A stretch of DNA of 64,000 bases from Castor canadensis (GCF_047511655.1 NC_133390.1:127773583-127837582), one strand, 5' to 3'; positions 33,339 through 45,770 are shown, counted from the first letter of the stretch. Made by a program: numbers and translations. The notes: generated by a model not told the origin, from the sequence alone.

Positions 33339-33388
33339 CATCAAGTTAGGTACACACAATCAAACCTTCAAACAACTAAGACAACTAA

Positions 33389-36300
33389 ATGGCAGGAATC
33401 ACCACATACCTATCAGTACTAACGCTTAATGTTAAAGGACTTAATTCACCCATCAAAAGACACCGTTTGACAAAATGGATTAAAAAAGAAGATCCAACAA
33501 TTTGTTGCTTACAGGAGACTCATCTCACTGACAGAAATAAGCATAGGCTTAGGATGAAAGGCTGGAAGAAGATTTACCAAGCCAATGGCCCCCGAAAACA
33601 GGCAGGAGTAGCAAAACTTATCTCTGACAAAGTAGACTTCAAACCTACATTGATCAAATGAGATAAAGAAGGACATTCCATACTAATGAAAGGAGAAATT
33701 GACCAAAAGGAAATAATAATCATCAATCCGTATGCACCCAATGTCAACGCACCCAATTTCATCAAACATACCCTGAAAGACCTAAAAGCATATATAAATG
33801 CCAACACAGTGGTTGTGGGAGACTTTAACACCCCATTATCATCAATAGATAGGTCATCCAAACAAAAACTCAATAAAGAAATCCAAGATCTAAAATATGC
33901 AATAGATCAAATGGACCTAGTTGATGTCTACAGAACATTTCATCCAACTTCTACACAATATACATTCTTCTCAGCAGCCCACGGAACCTTCTCCAAAATA
34001 GATCATATCCTAGGGCACAAGGCAAGTCTCAGCAAATATAAGAAAATAGAAATAATACCATGCATACTATCTGATCACAATGCAGTAAAAGTAGAACTCA
34101 ACAACAAAAGTAAAGACAAAAAACATACAAACAGCTGGAAACTAAATAACTCATTACTTAATGAAGAATGGATCATCGATGAAATAAAAGAGGAAATTAA
34201 AAAGTTCCTGGAAGTCAATGAAAATGAAAACACAACCTACCGGAACCTATGGGACACAGCTAAGGCAGTCTTGAGAGGAAAGTTTATAGCCATGAGTGCA
34301 TATATTAAAAAGATTGAAAGATCCCAAATCAATGATCTACATCTCAAACTCCTAGAAACACAAGAACAAGCAAATCCCAAAACAAATAGAAGGAGAGAAA
34401 TAATAAAAATAAGAGCTGAAATCAATGAAATAGAAACCAAAAAAACCATACAAAGAATTAATGAAACAAAAAGTTGGTTCTTTGAAAAAATAAACAAGAT
34501 CGATAGACCCCTGGCAAACCTGACTAAAATGAGGAGAGAAAAAACCCAAATTAGTAGAATAGGAATGTAAAAGGGGAGATAACAACAAACACCATGGAAG
34601 TCCAGGAAATCATCAGAGACTACTTTGAGAACTTATATTCAAATAAATTTGAAAATCTTAAAGAAATGGACAGATTTCTAGATACATATGATCATCCAAA
34701 ACTGAACCAAGTGGAAATTAATCTCCTGAATAGACCTATAACACAAAATGAAATTGAAGCAGCAATCAAGAGTCTCCCCAAAAAGAAAAGTCCAGGACCT
34801 GATGGATTCTCTGCTGAATTCTATCAGACCTTTAAAGAAGAACTGATACCAACCCTCCTTAAACTGTTCCATGAAATAGAAAGGGAAGGAAAACTGCCAA
34901 ACACATTTTATGAAGCCACTATTACACTTATCCCAAAACCAGGCAAAGACACCTCCAAAAAGGAGAACTATAGGCCAATCTCCTTAATGAACATTGATGC
35001 AAAAATCCTCAACAAAATAATGGCAAACTGAATTCAGCAACACATCAAAAAGATTATTCACCACGACCAAGCAGGCTTCATCCCAGGGATGCAGGGGTCG
35101 TTCAACATATGAAAATCAATAAACGTAATAAACCACATTAACAGAAGCAAAGACAAAAACCACTTGATCATCTCAATAGATGCAGAAAAAGCCTTTGATA
35201 AGATCCAACATCATTTCATGATAAAAGCTCTAAGAAAACTAGGAATAGAAGGAAAGTTCCTCAACATTATAAAAGCTATATATGACAAACCTACAGCCAG
35301 CATTATACTTAATGGAGAAAAACTGAAACCATTCCCTCTAAAATCAGGAACCAGACAAGGATGCCCACTTTCTCCACTCCTATTCAACATAGTACTGGAA
35401 TTCCTAGCCAGAGCAATTAGGCAAGAAGAAGGAATAAAAGGAATACAAATAGGTAAAGAAACTGTCAAAATATCCCTATTTGCAGATGATATGATCCTAT
35501 ACCTTAAAGACCCAAAAAACTCTACTCAGAAGCTTCTAGACATCATCAATAGCTATAGCAAGGTAGGAGGATATAAAATCAACATAGAAAAATCATTAAC
35601 ATTTCTATACACTAACAATGAGCAAACAGAAAAAGAATGTATGAAAACAATTCCATTCACAATAGCCTCAAAACAAATCAAATACCTAGGTGTAAATCTA
35701 ACAAAAGATGTGAAAGACCTCTACAAGGAAAACTATAAACTTCTGAAGAAAGAGATTGAGGAAGACTATAGAAAGTGGAGAGATCTCCCATGCTCATGGA
35801 TTGGTAGAATCAACATAGTAAAAATGTTGATACTCCCAAAAGTAATCTACATGTTTAATGCAATTCCCATCAAAATTCCAATGACATTCATTAAAGAGAT
35901 TGAAAAATCTACTGTTAAATTTATATGGAAACACAAGAGGCCACGAATAGCCAAGGCAATGCTCAGTCAAAAGAACAATGCAGGAGGTATCACAATACCT
36001 GACTTCAAACTATATTATAAAGCAATAACAATAAAAACAGCATGGTACTGGCACAAAAACAGACATGAAGACCAGTGGAACAGAATAGAGGACCCAGATA
36101 TGAAGCCACACAACTATAAGCAACTTATCTTTGACAAAGGAGCTAAAAATATACGATGGAGAAATAGCAGCCTCTTCAACAAAAACTGCTGGGAAAACTG
36201 GTTAGCAGTCTGCAAAAAACTGAAACTAGATCCATGTATATCATCCTATACCAAGATTAACTCAAAATGGATCAAGGATCTTAATATCAGACCCCAAACT

Positions 36301-37205
36301 CTTAAGTTGATACAGGAAAGAGTAGGAAATACTCTGGAGTTAGTAGGTATAGGTAAGAACTTTCTCAATGAAACCCCAGCAGCACAGCAACTAAGAGATA
36401 GCATAGATAAATGGGACCTCATAAAACTAAAAAGCTTCTGTTCATCAAAAGAAATGGTCTCTAAACTGAAGAGAACACCCACAGAGTGGGAGAAAATATT
36501 TGCCAGCTATACATCAAAGGACTGATAACCAGAATATATAGGGAACTTAAAAAACTAAATTCTCCCAAAACTAATGAACCAATAAGGAAATGGGCAAGTG
36601 AACTAAACAGAACTTTCTCAAAAGAAGAAATTCAAATGGCCAGAAATCACATGAAAAAATGCTCACCATCTCTAGCAATAAAGGAAATGCAAATTAAAAC
36701 CACACTAAGATTCCACCTCACCCCTGTTAGAATAGCCATCATTAACAACAACACCAACAACAGGTGTTGGGGAGGATGCGGGGAAAAAGGTACCCTCTTA
36801 CACTGCTGGTAGGAATGTAAACTAGTACAACCACTCTGGAAAAAAATTTGGAGGCTACTTAAAAAGCTAAACATTGATCTACCATTTGATCCAGCAATAC
36901 CACTCTTGGGGATATACCCAAAAGACTGTGACACAGGTTACTCCAGAGGCACCTGCACACCCATGTTTATTGCGGCACTATTCACAATAGCCAAGTTATG
37001 GAAACAGCCAAGATGCCCCACCACTGACGAATGGATTAAGAAAATGTGGTATCTATACACAATGGAATTCTATGCAGCCATGAAGAAGAACGAAAAGTTA
37101 TCATTCACTGATAAATGGATGGAATTGGAGAACATCATTCTGAGTGAGGTTAGCCTGGCCCAAAAGACCAAAAATCGTATGTTCTCCCTCATATGTGGAC
37201 ATTAG
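33389..37205 (+). pseudogene. L1 ORF2 (endonuclease/reverse transcriptase), broken
   Basis: The start MAGITTYLSVLTLNVKGLNS opens the apurinic-type endonuclease domain with CCLQETHL. The reverse transcriptase has [25 protein letters not shown] and the catalytic FADD at 35479-35490. The C-terminal part carries the Cys-rich segment and ends at 37205 (ICGH). Breaks: stop TGA at 33659-33661, a frameshift near 34565, TGA at 35029-35031 and 35110-35112, a frameshift near 36510 (four bases shorter than the copy at 60-62 kb), and TAG at 36810-36812. The three TGAs may each be CGA decayed at CpG; that is inference. The whole would be about 1270 codons, normal for L1. Confidence 0.95.
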
Positions 37206-37687
37206 ATCAAGGGCAAACACAACAAGGGGATTGGACTATAAGCACATGATAAAAGCGAGAGCACACAAGGAAGGGGTGAGGATAGGTAAGACACCTAAAA
37301 ACTAGCTAGCATTTGTTGCCCTTAACGCAGAGAAACTAAAGCAGATACCTTAAAAGCAACTGAGGCCAACAGGAAAAGGGGAACAGGTACTAGAGAAAAG
37401 GTTAGATCAAAAAGAATTAACCTAGAAGGTAACACCCACGCACAGGAAATCAATGTGAGTCAATGCCCTGTATAGCTATCCTTATCTCAACTAGCAAAAA
37501 CCCTTGTCCCTTCCTGTTGTTGCTTAAACTCTCTCTACAACAAAATTAGAAATAAGGGCAAAATAGTTTCTGCTGGGTATTGAGGCGGGGGTGGGGGGGA
37601 GAGGGAGGGGGTGGAGTGGGTGGTAAGGGAGGAGGTGGGGGCAGGGGGGAGAAATGAACCAAACCCTGTATGAACATATGAATAATA
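37206..37687 (+). other. L1 3' UTR with G-rich tract
   Basis: The 3' UTR carries a G-rich block at about 37583-37656 with many runs of three or more G, then atgaacatatgaataat and the A tail. The same block occurs in every L1 3' end of this window and could form G-quadruplexes. Confidence 0.9.
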
Positions 37688-37925
37688 AAAAAAATCAGAG
37701 AGATCTAAAATAAATAATCTAATAATGAATAGCAAGGTCTTAGAAAAACCCAAAGCCAGAAGGAAAGAAATAATAAAGATCAGAACCAAAATTGATGTAG
37801 AGATGAAAAAAACAATAAAAATGATCAATGAAACAGTTGGTTCTTAGAAAAAATTAGATTCACAAACCCTTAACCAAGCTAACCAAAGAGAGAGAAGACC
37901 CAAATTAATAAAATTGGGGTTGAAA

Positions 37926-38304
37926 CGCAGAGAAACTAAAGCAGATACCTTAAAAGCAACAGAGGCCAATAGGAGAAGGGGACCAGGAACTAGAGAAAAG
38001 GTTAGTTCGAGAAGAATTAACTTAGAAGGTAACACACATGCACAGGAAATTAATGTGAGTCAACTCCCTGTATAGCTATCCTTATCTCAACTAGCAAAAA
38101 CCCTTGGTCCTTCCTATTATTGCTTATACTTTCTCTACAACAAAATTAGAAATAAGAGCAAAATAGTTTCTGCTGGGTATTGAGGGGGTGGGGGGAGAGG
38201 GAGGGGGCGGAGTGGGTGGTAAGGGAAGGGGGTGGGGGCAGGGTGGAGAAATGACCCAAGCCTTGTATGCACATATGAATAATAAAACAATAAAATTTTT
38301 TTTT
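37926..38304 (+). mobile_element. Short L1 3' end insertion
   Basis: It starts in the L1 3' UTR (cgcagagaaactaaagcag) and ends in an A/T-rich tail. Its duplication is aaattggggttgaaa at 37911-37925 and aaaatggggttgaaa at 38306-38320, with one difference. The host on both sides is old L1 ORF2. Confidence 0.88.
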
Positions 38305-38527
38305 AAAAATGGGGTTGAAAAAGAATATATTACAATAGATTCCATTGAAACCTGGAGATCATTAGAGTTGAAAACTTAATATTCCAATAAAGTGGACTAC
38401 CTAGAAGAAATGGACACATTTTTTAGCACATATGACCTACCAAAATTGAACCTAGAGGACAGAAAAAACTAAACTGACCCATAGCTGTCACTGAGATTGA
38501 AACAGTCAAAAAAGTCCCATCCAAGAA

Positions 38528-38757
38528 AAAAGGACCAGCTGGGTGCCGGTGGCTCATGCCTGCAATCCTAGCTACTTGGTAGGCTGAGATCAGGAGGATT
38601 GTGGCTCAAGATCAGCTCCAGCAAATTACTTCAAGAGAGCCCAACTCCAACATAACCAGAATAAAATGGACTGGAGGTGTACCTTGAGCAGTAGAGCACC
38701 TGCTTTGAAGATCCGAGTTCAAACTCCAAAAAAAGAAAAAAAAAAAAAAAAAAGAGA
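38528..38757 (+). mobile_element. Composite B1/ID-like SINE
   Basis: The head gctgggtgccggtggctcat and a shortened tRNA-like tail with a long A run are present. Confidence 0.85.
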
Positions 38758-39027
38758 CCAAATGAATTCACTGCTGAATTTTAACAGACCATTAGAGAAG
38801 AACTAATTCTAATGCTTCTCAAACTTCTCCTTAAAGTAGAAATGGAAGGAACCCTTCCAAACCTGTTCAATAAATCCAGTATTATACCACTACCAAAACT
38901 GGATAAGGATACAACAACAACAAAAAAGAAAACTATAGACCAATATCCTTGATGAACATAGATGCAAAAAATCGTCAACAAAATAATTCAAATAAGATTC
39001 AAAAACACATTTAAAAAATCACACACA

Positions 39028-39265
39028 GCTGGGTGATGGTGGCTCATGCCTGTTATCCTAACTACTCATGCTGTAGAGATCAGGAGGATTGTAGTTTGAA
39101 GCCAGTCCAGGTAAATAGTGTGTGATACCCTATCTCAAAAAAACAACAACAACAACAACATAAAACAGGGCTGATGGAGTGGCTCAAGTGGTACAGTGCC
39201 TGTCTAGCAAAGCACAAGGCCCTGAGTTCAAACTCTAGTATCACCAAAAAAAAAAAAAAAACCTT
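39028..39265 (+). mobile_element. Composite B1/ID-like SINE
   Basis: The full two-part unit, with an AAC-rich linker at about 39143-39160, ends gagttcaaactctagtatca plus A tail. Confidence 0.88.
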
Positions 39266-39544
39266 TCTGATAAAAGTCCTGAAGAAGCTAAGAATAGAAG
39301 GATCATACCTCAACATAATAAAGGCAATATATGTCAAAGCTATGGGCAACATTACAAGGAGTGGGGAAAAACTGAAAGAATTACTTCTAAAGTCAGGAAT
39401 GAGACAAGGTAAGAAGTCAAACTATCTCTATTTATAGATAATTCTATTCTTAAAAGTCTCTAAAGACCACCAAAAGACTCTTACATCTGATAACAATTTC
39501 AGCAAGTAGCAGGACAAAATCAACACACAAAAATCATAGTTTTC

Positions 39545-40072
39545 AGAATGGAGGTGTGGCTCAATCAGTACAGCAAGTAATTTACAAGTGCTTGCTATGC
39601 AAGTGTGAAGTCCTGAGTTCAAACCCCAGTCTCAAAGGAGAAAAAATCATTTGGCCAGGCATGGTGGCACACCAGTGCTGTAATTCCAGCACTCAGGAGG
39701 CTGGGGCAGGACGATCATGAGTTTGAGGCTACACTGGGCTACTCAGTCAGATCTTATTTCAAAAAACTAATAAACAGTCAGATGCTGGTGGCTCATACAT
39801 GTAATCCTAGCTACTCAGGAGGCAGAAATCAGGAGGATTGTGGTTCAAAGCCAGCTCAGGGAAAGGAGTACATGAGACTCTATCTTGAAAAAACCCATCA
39901 CAAAAAGGTGCTAGTGGAGTGGCTCAAGGCATAGGCCCCAAATTCAAACCCCAGTACCCGCCTCCAAAACCTAACAAATAGGGCTTGTGGTGTGGCTTAA
40001 GTGGTAGAGCACTTGCCCAGCAAGTTTGAGGCCCCGAGTCCAACCCCTAATACTGTTAAAAAGAAAAAAAAA
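39545..40072 (+). mobile_element. Run of four SINEs
   Basis: In order there are an ID-like unit (39545-39640), a B1-like monomer (39653-39775), a composite unit (39776-39968) and another ID-like unit (39980-40072). All are in plus orientation and each ends A-rich, so successive insertions into tails are likely. Confidence 0.85.
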
Positions 40073-40335
40073 AACCTAATAAAAAAATCAATAGCTTTTC
40101 TATACATCAATAACAAAGTCACTGAGAAAGAAATCAGGAAAAAAAAAATCCCATTCATAATAACCTGAAAAAATTAACCTAAAAATAAACTTAACCAAGC
40201 AGGAGGTGGAAGACCTCTATAATGAAAACTACAAAGCAGTGAACACAGAAATTGAAGAAGACTCTAGAAAATGGAAAAGACTGCCCATGTTTATGGGTTA
40301 TAGAATTAATATTGTTAAAATGGCCTTATTACTTG

Positions 40336-40668
40336 TGATGGTTAATCTTGATTGTCAATTTGATCTGTTTGAGGAGTGTCTAAGTGATTAGTAAAACATG
40401 TCTCTAGGTGTGTCTATGAGGATGCATCCAGAGAGGATTAACTAAAGGGGAAGAACCCCCTTTGAGTGTGGGCAGCACCATCCCAGAGGCTGGGGACCCA
40501 GATGGAATTTTTTAAAAAAATGTGAGATACACTGCCTTGCCTTGCCTTCCCTGCCATAATGAACTGAAATCTCTGAAACCATGAGCCAAATAAATAACCC
40601 CTCCTTTAAGTTGTTAACTCAGGTATTTTTTATCACCGCTGCAAAAGGCTAACACATTATGGAAAGCA
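40336..40668 (+). mobile_element. Medium-length repeat of uncertain class
   Basis: The segment starting tgtgatggttaatcttgatt and ending aaaaggctaacaca interrupts old L1 ORF2 sequence, which resumes as ttatggaaagcaatgaacag. I recognise it as a recurrent mammalian repeat (gtgggcagcaccatcccaga, accatgagccaaataaataa), possibly a rodent DNA element such as URR1, but cannot name it with certainty. The ends are weakly inverted (TGTGATGG versus TGTGTTAG reversed). Confidence 0.5.
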
Positions 40669-40925
40669 ATGAACAGATTCAATGCAATTCCCATCAAAAT
40701 TCCAAAGACATTCTACAGAATTAGAAAAAAAAAATCCTAAAATTTGTATGGAAGCATAGAAGACCCTGGATACCCAAAGTAATGCTGAAGATAATTACAG
40801 TACATGATTTCAAGAGATACTGCAGAGCCAGAGTAACAAAAGCACCATGGTGCTGGTACAAAAACAAACCAGTAAACCAATGGAAGAGAAGAGAAGACCC
40901 AGAAATAAACTCACAGGGTTATAGC

Positions 40926-41224
40926 TGTGAAGGATAACTTGTCTTTCCCTTCAAAGAAATAGAACTATATACTCAACCCAGGCAAATCCACTTTGTTCTG
41001 CTTGCTTAACCTGAGGCTTCCCAGAAAGTTTAATGTTAATTGAGAAAGACCGTGAGCCCTGACTCCTACCAATAGGAGAAGGGGCAGTGTTGTGTCAGGG
41101 ATAAAAAGGCAAGCAGACCTCCTGCTCAGTGTGCTTGCTTAGTAGACCTGGGTTGGTGGCACACCCTTCTGCAGGAGTAAAACTTTTTGCTTTGCTGACT
41201 GACTCCTGAGACTTATTTCTAACA
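40926..41224 (+). mobile_element. Class I ERV 5' LTR
   Basis: It runs from tgtgaaggataacttg to ttatttctaaca, TG...CA. A TATA-like gggataaaaaggc lies near 41097. It is 54 bases shorter than the 3' LTR, mainly through a missing middle segment. Confidence 0.88.
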
Positions 41225-41226
41225 CC

Positions 41227-41244
41227 TTAGGGCTCGTCTGGGAT
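41227..41244 (+). other. Proline-type primer binding site
   Basis: The 18 bases ttagggctcgtctgggat match the tRNA-Pro site used by gammaretroviruses at 15 of 18 positions by hand count, two bases after the LTR. Confidence 0.8.
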
Positions 41245-41589
41245 ATCTTTATTGCCCTGAGGTGTTCTAGAACCCCTGTCTTGGGGAAGACATGTCCCGC
41301 CTCTGGCTAATGGTGGCCCTGGGATTGGGCAAATCATTTCCCTTGGACAGATTAAAGACCCAAGATGTTAAAGGTGGAGTGTACAGCAATGTGGGAAAGG
41401 GCCCTGGGAAGCACGGAGGTGACCGGACTAATGTAGGAAAATTATTTTTGTAGTACTTCCTTGGTGGCCGGGACATATTTGGAGGTTGGTTGTGTCTGAG
41501 ATGTGAAGCGTCCAAGGTTTCGGTTTCCTGTGAGGGACCCTGTCGAAAATGGAGAAAGTGATCTTGGGTTGTATGTGAGAAATCTCCAG

Positions 41590-42900
41590 GAAAAGGGGGT
41601 TGAGCATACAAAGGGATGAAAAGACATTCAGGGATATCCAAGGATGGGAAAGAAAAAAATCAATTACTGAGAAGCTTCAGAATGAGGAAAAATTGGCCAA
41701 AGATGAAATTCCTCCAGATAGCTCCCTGGGAATTCTGTTAACCCCCAGACAGCGGGCAGGAAAAACCAAACAAACGGTATTACATTCAGTGAGGTTTTCT
41801 TTACAAATGTTCTGTGTGGGTCTGGGTCTTAAATGTGGTGTAATGCCAAAGTAAAGGACATCACCATCATGAGAGTGAGAATTTTTTTTTTAATGGTATG
41901 AGCATGGGACAAGGGTTATGTTTTAGTCTTCAAAAGTGCTTTGAAGGTGATAGCCTTTAAGTTTTAGTTACTTCACTTTCTTAATTTTTAAATAGCTTAT
42001 ATGTAGAATATGTAAATGATAAATTGTCATGCTCTCTGTTGGAGACAAGGACCAGTCACCCTCTACTCATTGAAAGTAAAGGGTGAAAGAAAAGTGACAT
42101 CAAGAGAAAAAGAAAAAGAAAAAAAAAAAAGAAAAATGAGACCACTTATTTGCCTCCCCTTCCATATGCACTCGGTGCTGAGAACCCACCCCATGGGGAA
42201 GTCCCTCAGGCAATGGTCCCTCAGGATATACAGGCTGAATTAATGTCTATTCTAGGTCCTTTTCTCTGGGGAAGAAAGAGGGATGATTAGAAGGGCTGGT
42301 ATGACTATGTGGGAAAGAGAACACCCTGCTGGACCTGGAGTTTCCCCAGCTGATATAAAGTTTCAATAATAATGCAACCCACTGAGATCATATGAGAGAC
42401 CCTAGGGAATTAATAATCAAAGGAATTAGGGAAGTGGTCCCTCAATCTTAAAACCTAACTAAGGCATTTAATATTCAGCAAGGAAAGGAGGAAGTTTCTC
42501 CAGCATTCCTCACCAAGTTGAAGGAGCAAATAAGAAAATATTTAGGGTTAGACCCTGAGCACCCTGAGCCAGGGACTCAAAGATACATTTTGTAACCAAC
42601 AGCTGGCCCAATATTTAAAGAAATTTACAAAAACTAAAAAATTGGAACCAGAGGGGATTTGGAGAAAATTTTAAGGGAAGCTCAGAAGGGACAAAGATAA
42701 GCAAAAACAAACCAAAGTAATGGTAACTACAGTAGAAAGGATGGTGGATAAGAAGATAGGCCTCCAGTCTCAGGGCAGGAGACAAACATACCAATGTAAA
42801 CTTAAGGTTCTAAGCCCTCAAATAGAGCCTGAAACTAGAAGAGAAAATAAATGCTATAAATGTGGTAAGGATAGGACACTTTAGGAGAGAATGGCCAGTC
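41590..42900 (+). pseudogene. Class I ERV gag remnant
   Basis: Scattered short frames replace gag. A nucleocapsid zinc-knuckle start (CYKCGKD) at about 42851-42870 is followed by a stop where its His would be expected, just before a SINE. The leader 41245-41589 holds nothing else that I can name. Confidence 0.65.
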
Positions 42901-43088
42901 AGGTGCCAGTGGCTCATGCCTATAATTTAGCTACTCAGGAGGCAGAGATCAGGAGGATCGCACTTCGAATCCAGCCTCAGAAAATAGTTCGTGAGACCCT
43001 ATCTTGAAAAAACCCATTACAAAAAGGGGGTGCTGGTGGAGTGGCTCAAGGTGTAGGCCCTGAGTTCAAACTCCAGTACCACAAAAAA
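42896..43088 (+). mobile_element. Composite B1/ID-like SINE in ERV gag/pro
   Basis: The B1-like head (caggtgccagtggctcatgc) and tail (gagttcaaactccagtacca) are complete. Confidence 0.88.
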
Positions 43089-43468
43089 GAGCACGTCCAG
43101 ATTGGAAAAAGGAGGAAAAGGTGATTCTCCTTATATCTTTTTATAAAGACCAGGGGAGTCAGGGGCTCTTCTTCTGGGGGGTCCTACCAGGAGCCCTTCA
43201 TAAATTTGGAGGTGGGACTCAACAAAGAGGAAATAACCTTCTTGGTAGACTCAGGTGTGACTCATTACATCCCCACTGGTACTCAGCTATCTGATTCAAA
43301 GTTAGTAGTTTCAGGGGTAAGGGGAGAAGGATTTAATACTCCTGTGTTTAAAAAGACATAGGTTAAATACAAAGAAAAAATATGGAGGCCGGGTCTTTCT
43401 CTTTGTACCTGACGTACGAACAAACTTGCTGGGACAAGACCTTATGATCAAATTAGAAATTGGGTTAA
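43089..43468 (+). pseudogene. Class I ERV protease remnant
   Basis: One frame reads ITFLVDSGVTHYIPTG, the retropepsin active-site region (Asp-Ser-Gly) at about 43248-43256. A NKLAGTRPYD-type stretch, near the LGRD/LLGRD-like C-terminal motif of retropepsins, follows in a shifted frame. A stop and frame shifts disrupt it. Confidence 0.7.
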
Positions 43469-44308
43469 CACTCTTGGGAATATACCCAAAAGACTGACAC
43501 AGGTTACTCCAGAGGCACCTGCACACCCATGTTTATTGCGGCACTATTCACAATAGCCAAGTTATGGAAACAGCCAAGATGCCCCACCACTGACGAATGG
43601 ATTAAGAAAATGTGGTATCTATACACAATGGAATTTTATGCAGCCATGAAGAAGAACGAAATGTTATCATTCGCTGGTAAATGGATGGAATTGGAGAACA
43701 TCATTCTGAGTGAGGTTAGCCTGGCCCAAAAGACCAAAAATCATATGTTCTTCCTCATATGTGAACATTAGATCAATGGCAAATACAACAATGGGATTGG
43801 ACTTTGAGCACATGGTAAAAATAGGAGCACTCAAGGGAGGGGTGAGGATAGGTAAGACACCTAAAAAATTGGCTAACATTTGCTGCCCTTAACACAGAGA
43901 AACTAAAGCAGATACCTTAAAAGCAACTGAGGCCAATAAGAGAAGGGGACCAGGATCTAGAGAAAAGGTGAGATCAAAAAGAATTAACCTAGAAGGTAAC
44001 ACACATGCACAGGATATTAATGTGAGTCAACTCCCTGTATAACTATCCTTATCTCAACTAGCAAAAACCTTTGTTCCTTCCTATTATTGCTCATACTCTC
44101 TCTACAACAAAATTAGAAATAAGGGCAAAATAGTTTCTGCTGGGTATTGAGGGGGTGGGGGAGAGGGAGGGGGCGGAGTGGGTGGTAAGGGAGGAGGTGG
44201 GGGCAGGGGGGAGAAATGACCCAAGCCTTGTATGCACATATGAATAATAAAACAATAAAATAAATAAATAAATAAATAATAAATAAATGAGGATATCTGA
44301 AAAAAAAA
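43469..44308 (+). mobile_element. 5'-truncated L1 inserted in ERV pol
   Basis: The insert covers the last part of L1 ORF2 (about 43472-43770) and the G-rich 3' UTR, ending in an AAAT-rich tail. The target duplication agaaattgggttaa lies at 43455-43468 and agaaattgagttaa at 44309-44322, with one difference. Confidence 0.92.
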
Positions 44309-44322
44309 AGAAATTGAGTTAA

Positions 44323-44650
44323 AAGTTAATTAAAAAAGGTTACAAGTCACCCTAAATTTTCTATCAAAAAAGGAAGAAAAACAAATTATGCCAGAGATAT
44401 GGGCCAAAGTGGGTAACTGTGGAGGACTAAGAATTTCCCCAGTTCATATTGAACTTAAAAATAAAAATGAGATAGTCAGTAGGAGACAATACCCTGTTCC
44501 TAAAGAAGGCAAACAGGGACTACAAGCAGTAACTGAGGATGGCCTACTTGAAGCCTGCATCTCCCCTTACAATACCCCTGTCCTCCCTGTTAAGACAAAA
44601 ATGTGAGAGTAATTAACCAAATTGTTCAGAATAGGCATCCAGTTGTAAAT
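44323..44650 (+). pseudogene. Class I ERV reverse transcriptase, N-terminal part
   Basis: Frame 44388-44606 carries PEIWAKVGNCGGLRISPVHI, then RRQYPVPKEGKQGLQ and ISPYNTPVLPVKTK, the conserved start of gammaretroviral RT. The frame ends at a TGA, and the catalytic YxDD region is absent. Confidence 0.85.
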
Positions 44651-44869
44651 AACGGTATAGATGGACAGTGCTCCCACAGTGATTTACCAAATCACTAAAC
44701 TTATTTGGACAAGTCCTTGAACAGATCCTAGAAAAGTTTGAGGTACTACTCCAGGTTAAATTATTATCAGGTCCTGAGAAAGACAAGGTCACCGAGGTTA
44801 CCATTGAGCTCCTAAATTTCCTGGGACAACAAGGGCCATAGATAATTCCCTTGACCCTGCAGGTTTCCT

Positions 44870-45475
44870 AATGGGAGGGCAAGACCAGCCCCAAGTTGAA
44901 TATGATTGACTCTCAAACAGGAGGCCTCATTCCAGATGGGGATCAAACTATTTGTTGATGGGTCATCTAGAGTGATACAAGGAGTAAAACATAATGGTTA
45001 TTTTGTGGTGGAGGGCAATCAATTAAATGTGCTAGAAGCTGGAAGACTGCCTGATAACTGGTCATCTCAGACCTGTAAATTATATGCTCTCAACCAGGCT
45101 TTAAAGTTATTAAAAGCACCTACTCTGCTCTCTCTTACTCCCCCTCTTGAACTTAAAGTCTATCCTTACAGGCCAGGAGATTACATCATAATCAAAGCCT
45201 GCAAGAAGGAAAAGCTTCAGCTGACCTAGGAAGTACCCTACCAAATGCTCCTAACCATCAAGACTGTGGTATACATAGTTGAGAAAGACCGGACTCACTA
45301 CCCCAAGGTTAAGAGCCTACCAAAGGACTATTTGATCACCACCACCGACCTGGACAGTCTCCTAAATGTCATCTTGAAATGGCATGAGCCCACTACCACA
45401 GTGACTCCTGCCCCTTCTACTTCTATCCGTAAGGACTGTTGCTGTGCTATGGGCAGCTGCTTCACTGGTCATTAA
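44870..45475 (+). pseudogene. Class I ERV RNase H fused by deletion to integrase C-terminus
   Basis: Frame 44906-45229 has IKLFVDGSSRVIQGVKHNGY and CKLYALNQALKLLK (RNase H Asp and Glu regions). It then passes at about residue 75 into YPYRPGDYIIIKACKKEKLQ, the C-terminal beta-barrel part of a gammaretroviral integrase. The integrase zinc domain and catalytic core are missing, so a deletion joined them in frame. The next frame continues the integrase/env overlap region. Confidence 0.78.
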
Positions 45476-45770
45476 TACAACTGCTAACCTAAATCCACAA
45501 ACCATAGAGTTTGATGTTTGTCATGTAATGTACTGTGGGGATCTAACTTGGAAAAGATATTATTACCTATGTCCTGAACTTAGTTGAGGATAGAAAAATA
45601 AGGACAGTTCTGACACCTGGGATGATGTATGGTGGACTGCAGACCAAAGTCCTAGGAAGGGAGCATGGGTGGTTATATGCTACTCCAGTTCAAGCCTCAA
45701 ATTCAGCTAATGACCCAACCAAGGTTCAGGTAGTTAAAACTGCAGATTTAAGACAAACCCTAGAAGTTAA
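45476..45770 (+). pseudogene. Class I ERV env surface-part remnant
   Basis: Short stretches such as WDDVWWTADQSPRKGAW-like frames and Thr/Asn-rich sequence suggest env surface remnants. Identification rests mainly on position between integrase and the transmembrane part. Confidence 0.4.

Larger units (their letters stand above)
30523..37687 (+). mobile_element. Full-length L1 with 16-bp target duplication
   Basis: The element starts gggattccaagatggc and ends in an A-rich tail after a G-rich 3' UTR, 7165 bp in all. The duplication aaaaaaatcagagaga is identical at 30507-30522 and 37688-37703, so the insertion is fairly recent. It has a 1.6-kb 5' UTR, an intact ORF1, a 50-base spacer and an ORF2 with four stops and two frameshifts. 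It cannot mobilise itself. It landed in the ORF2 region of the older L1 in the same orientation. Confidence 0.96.
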
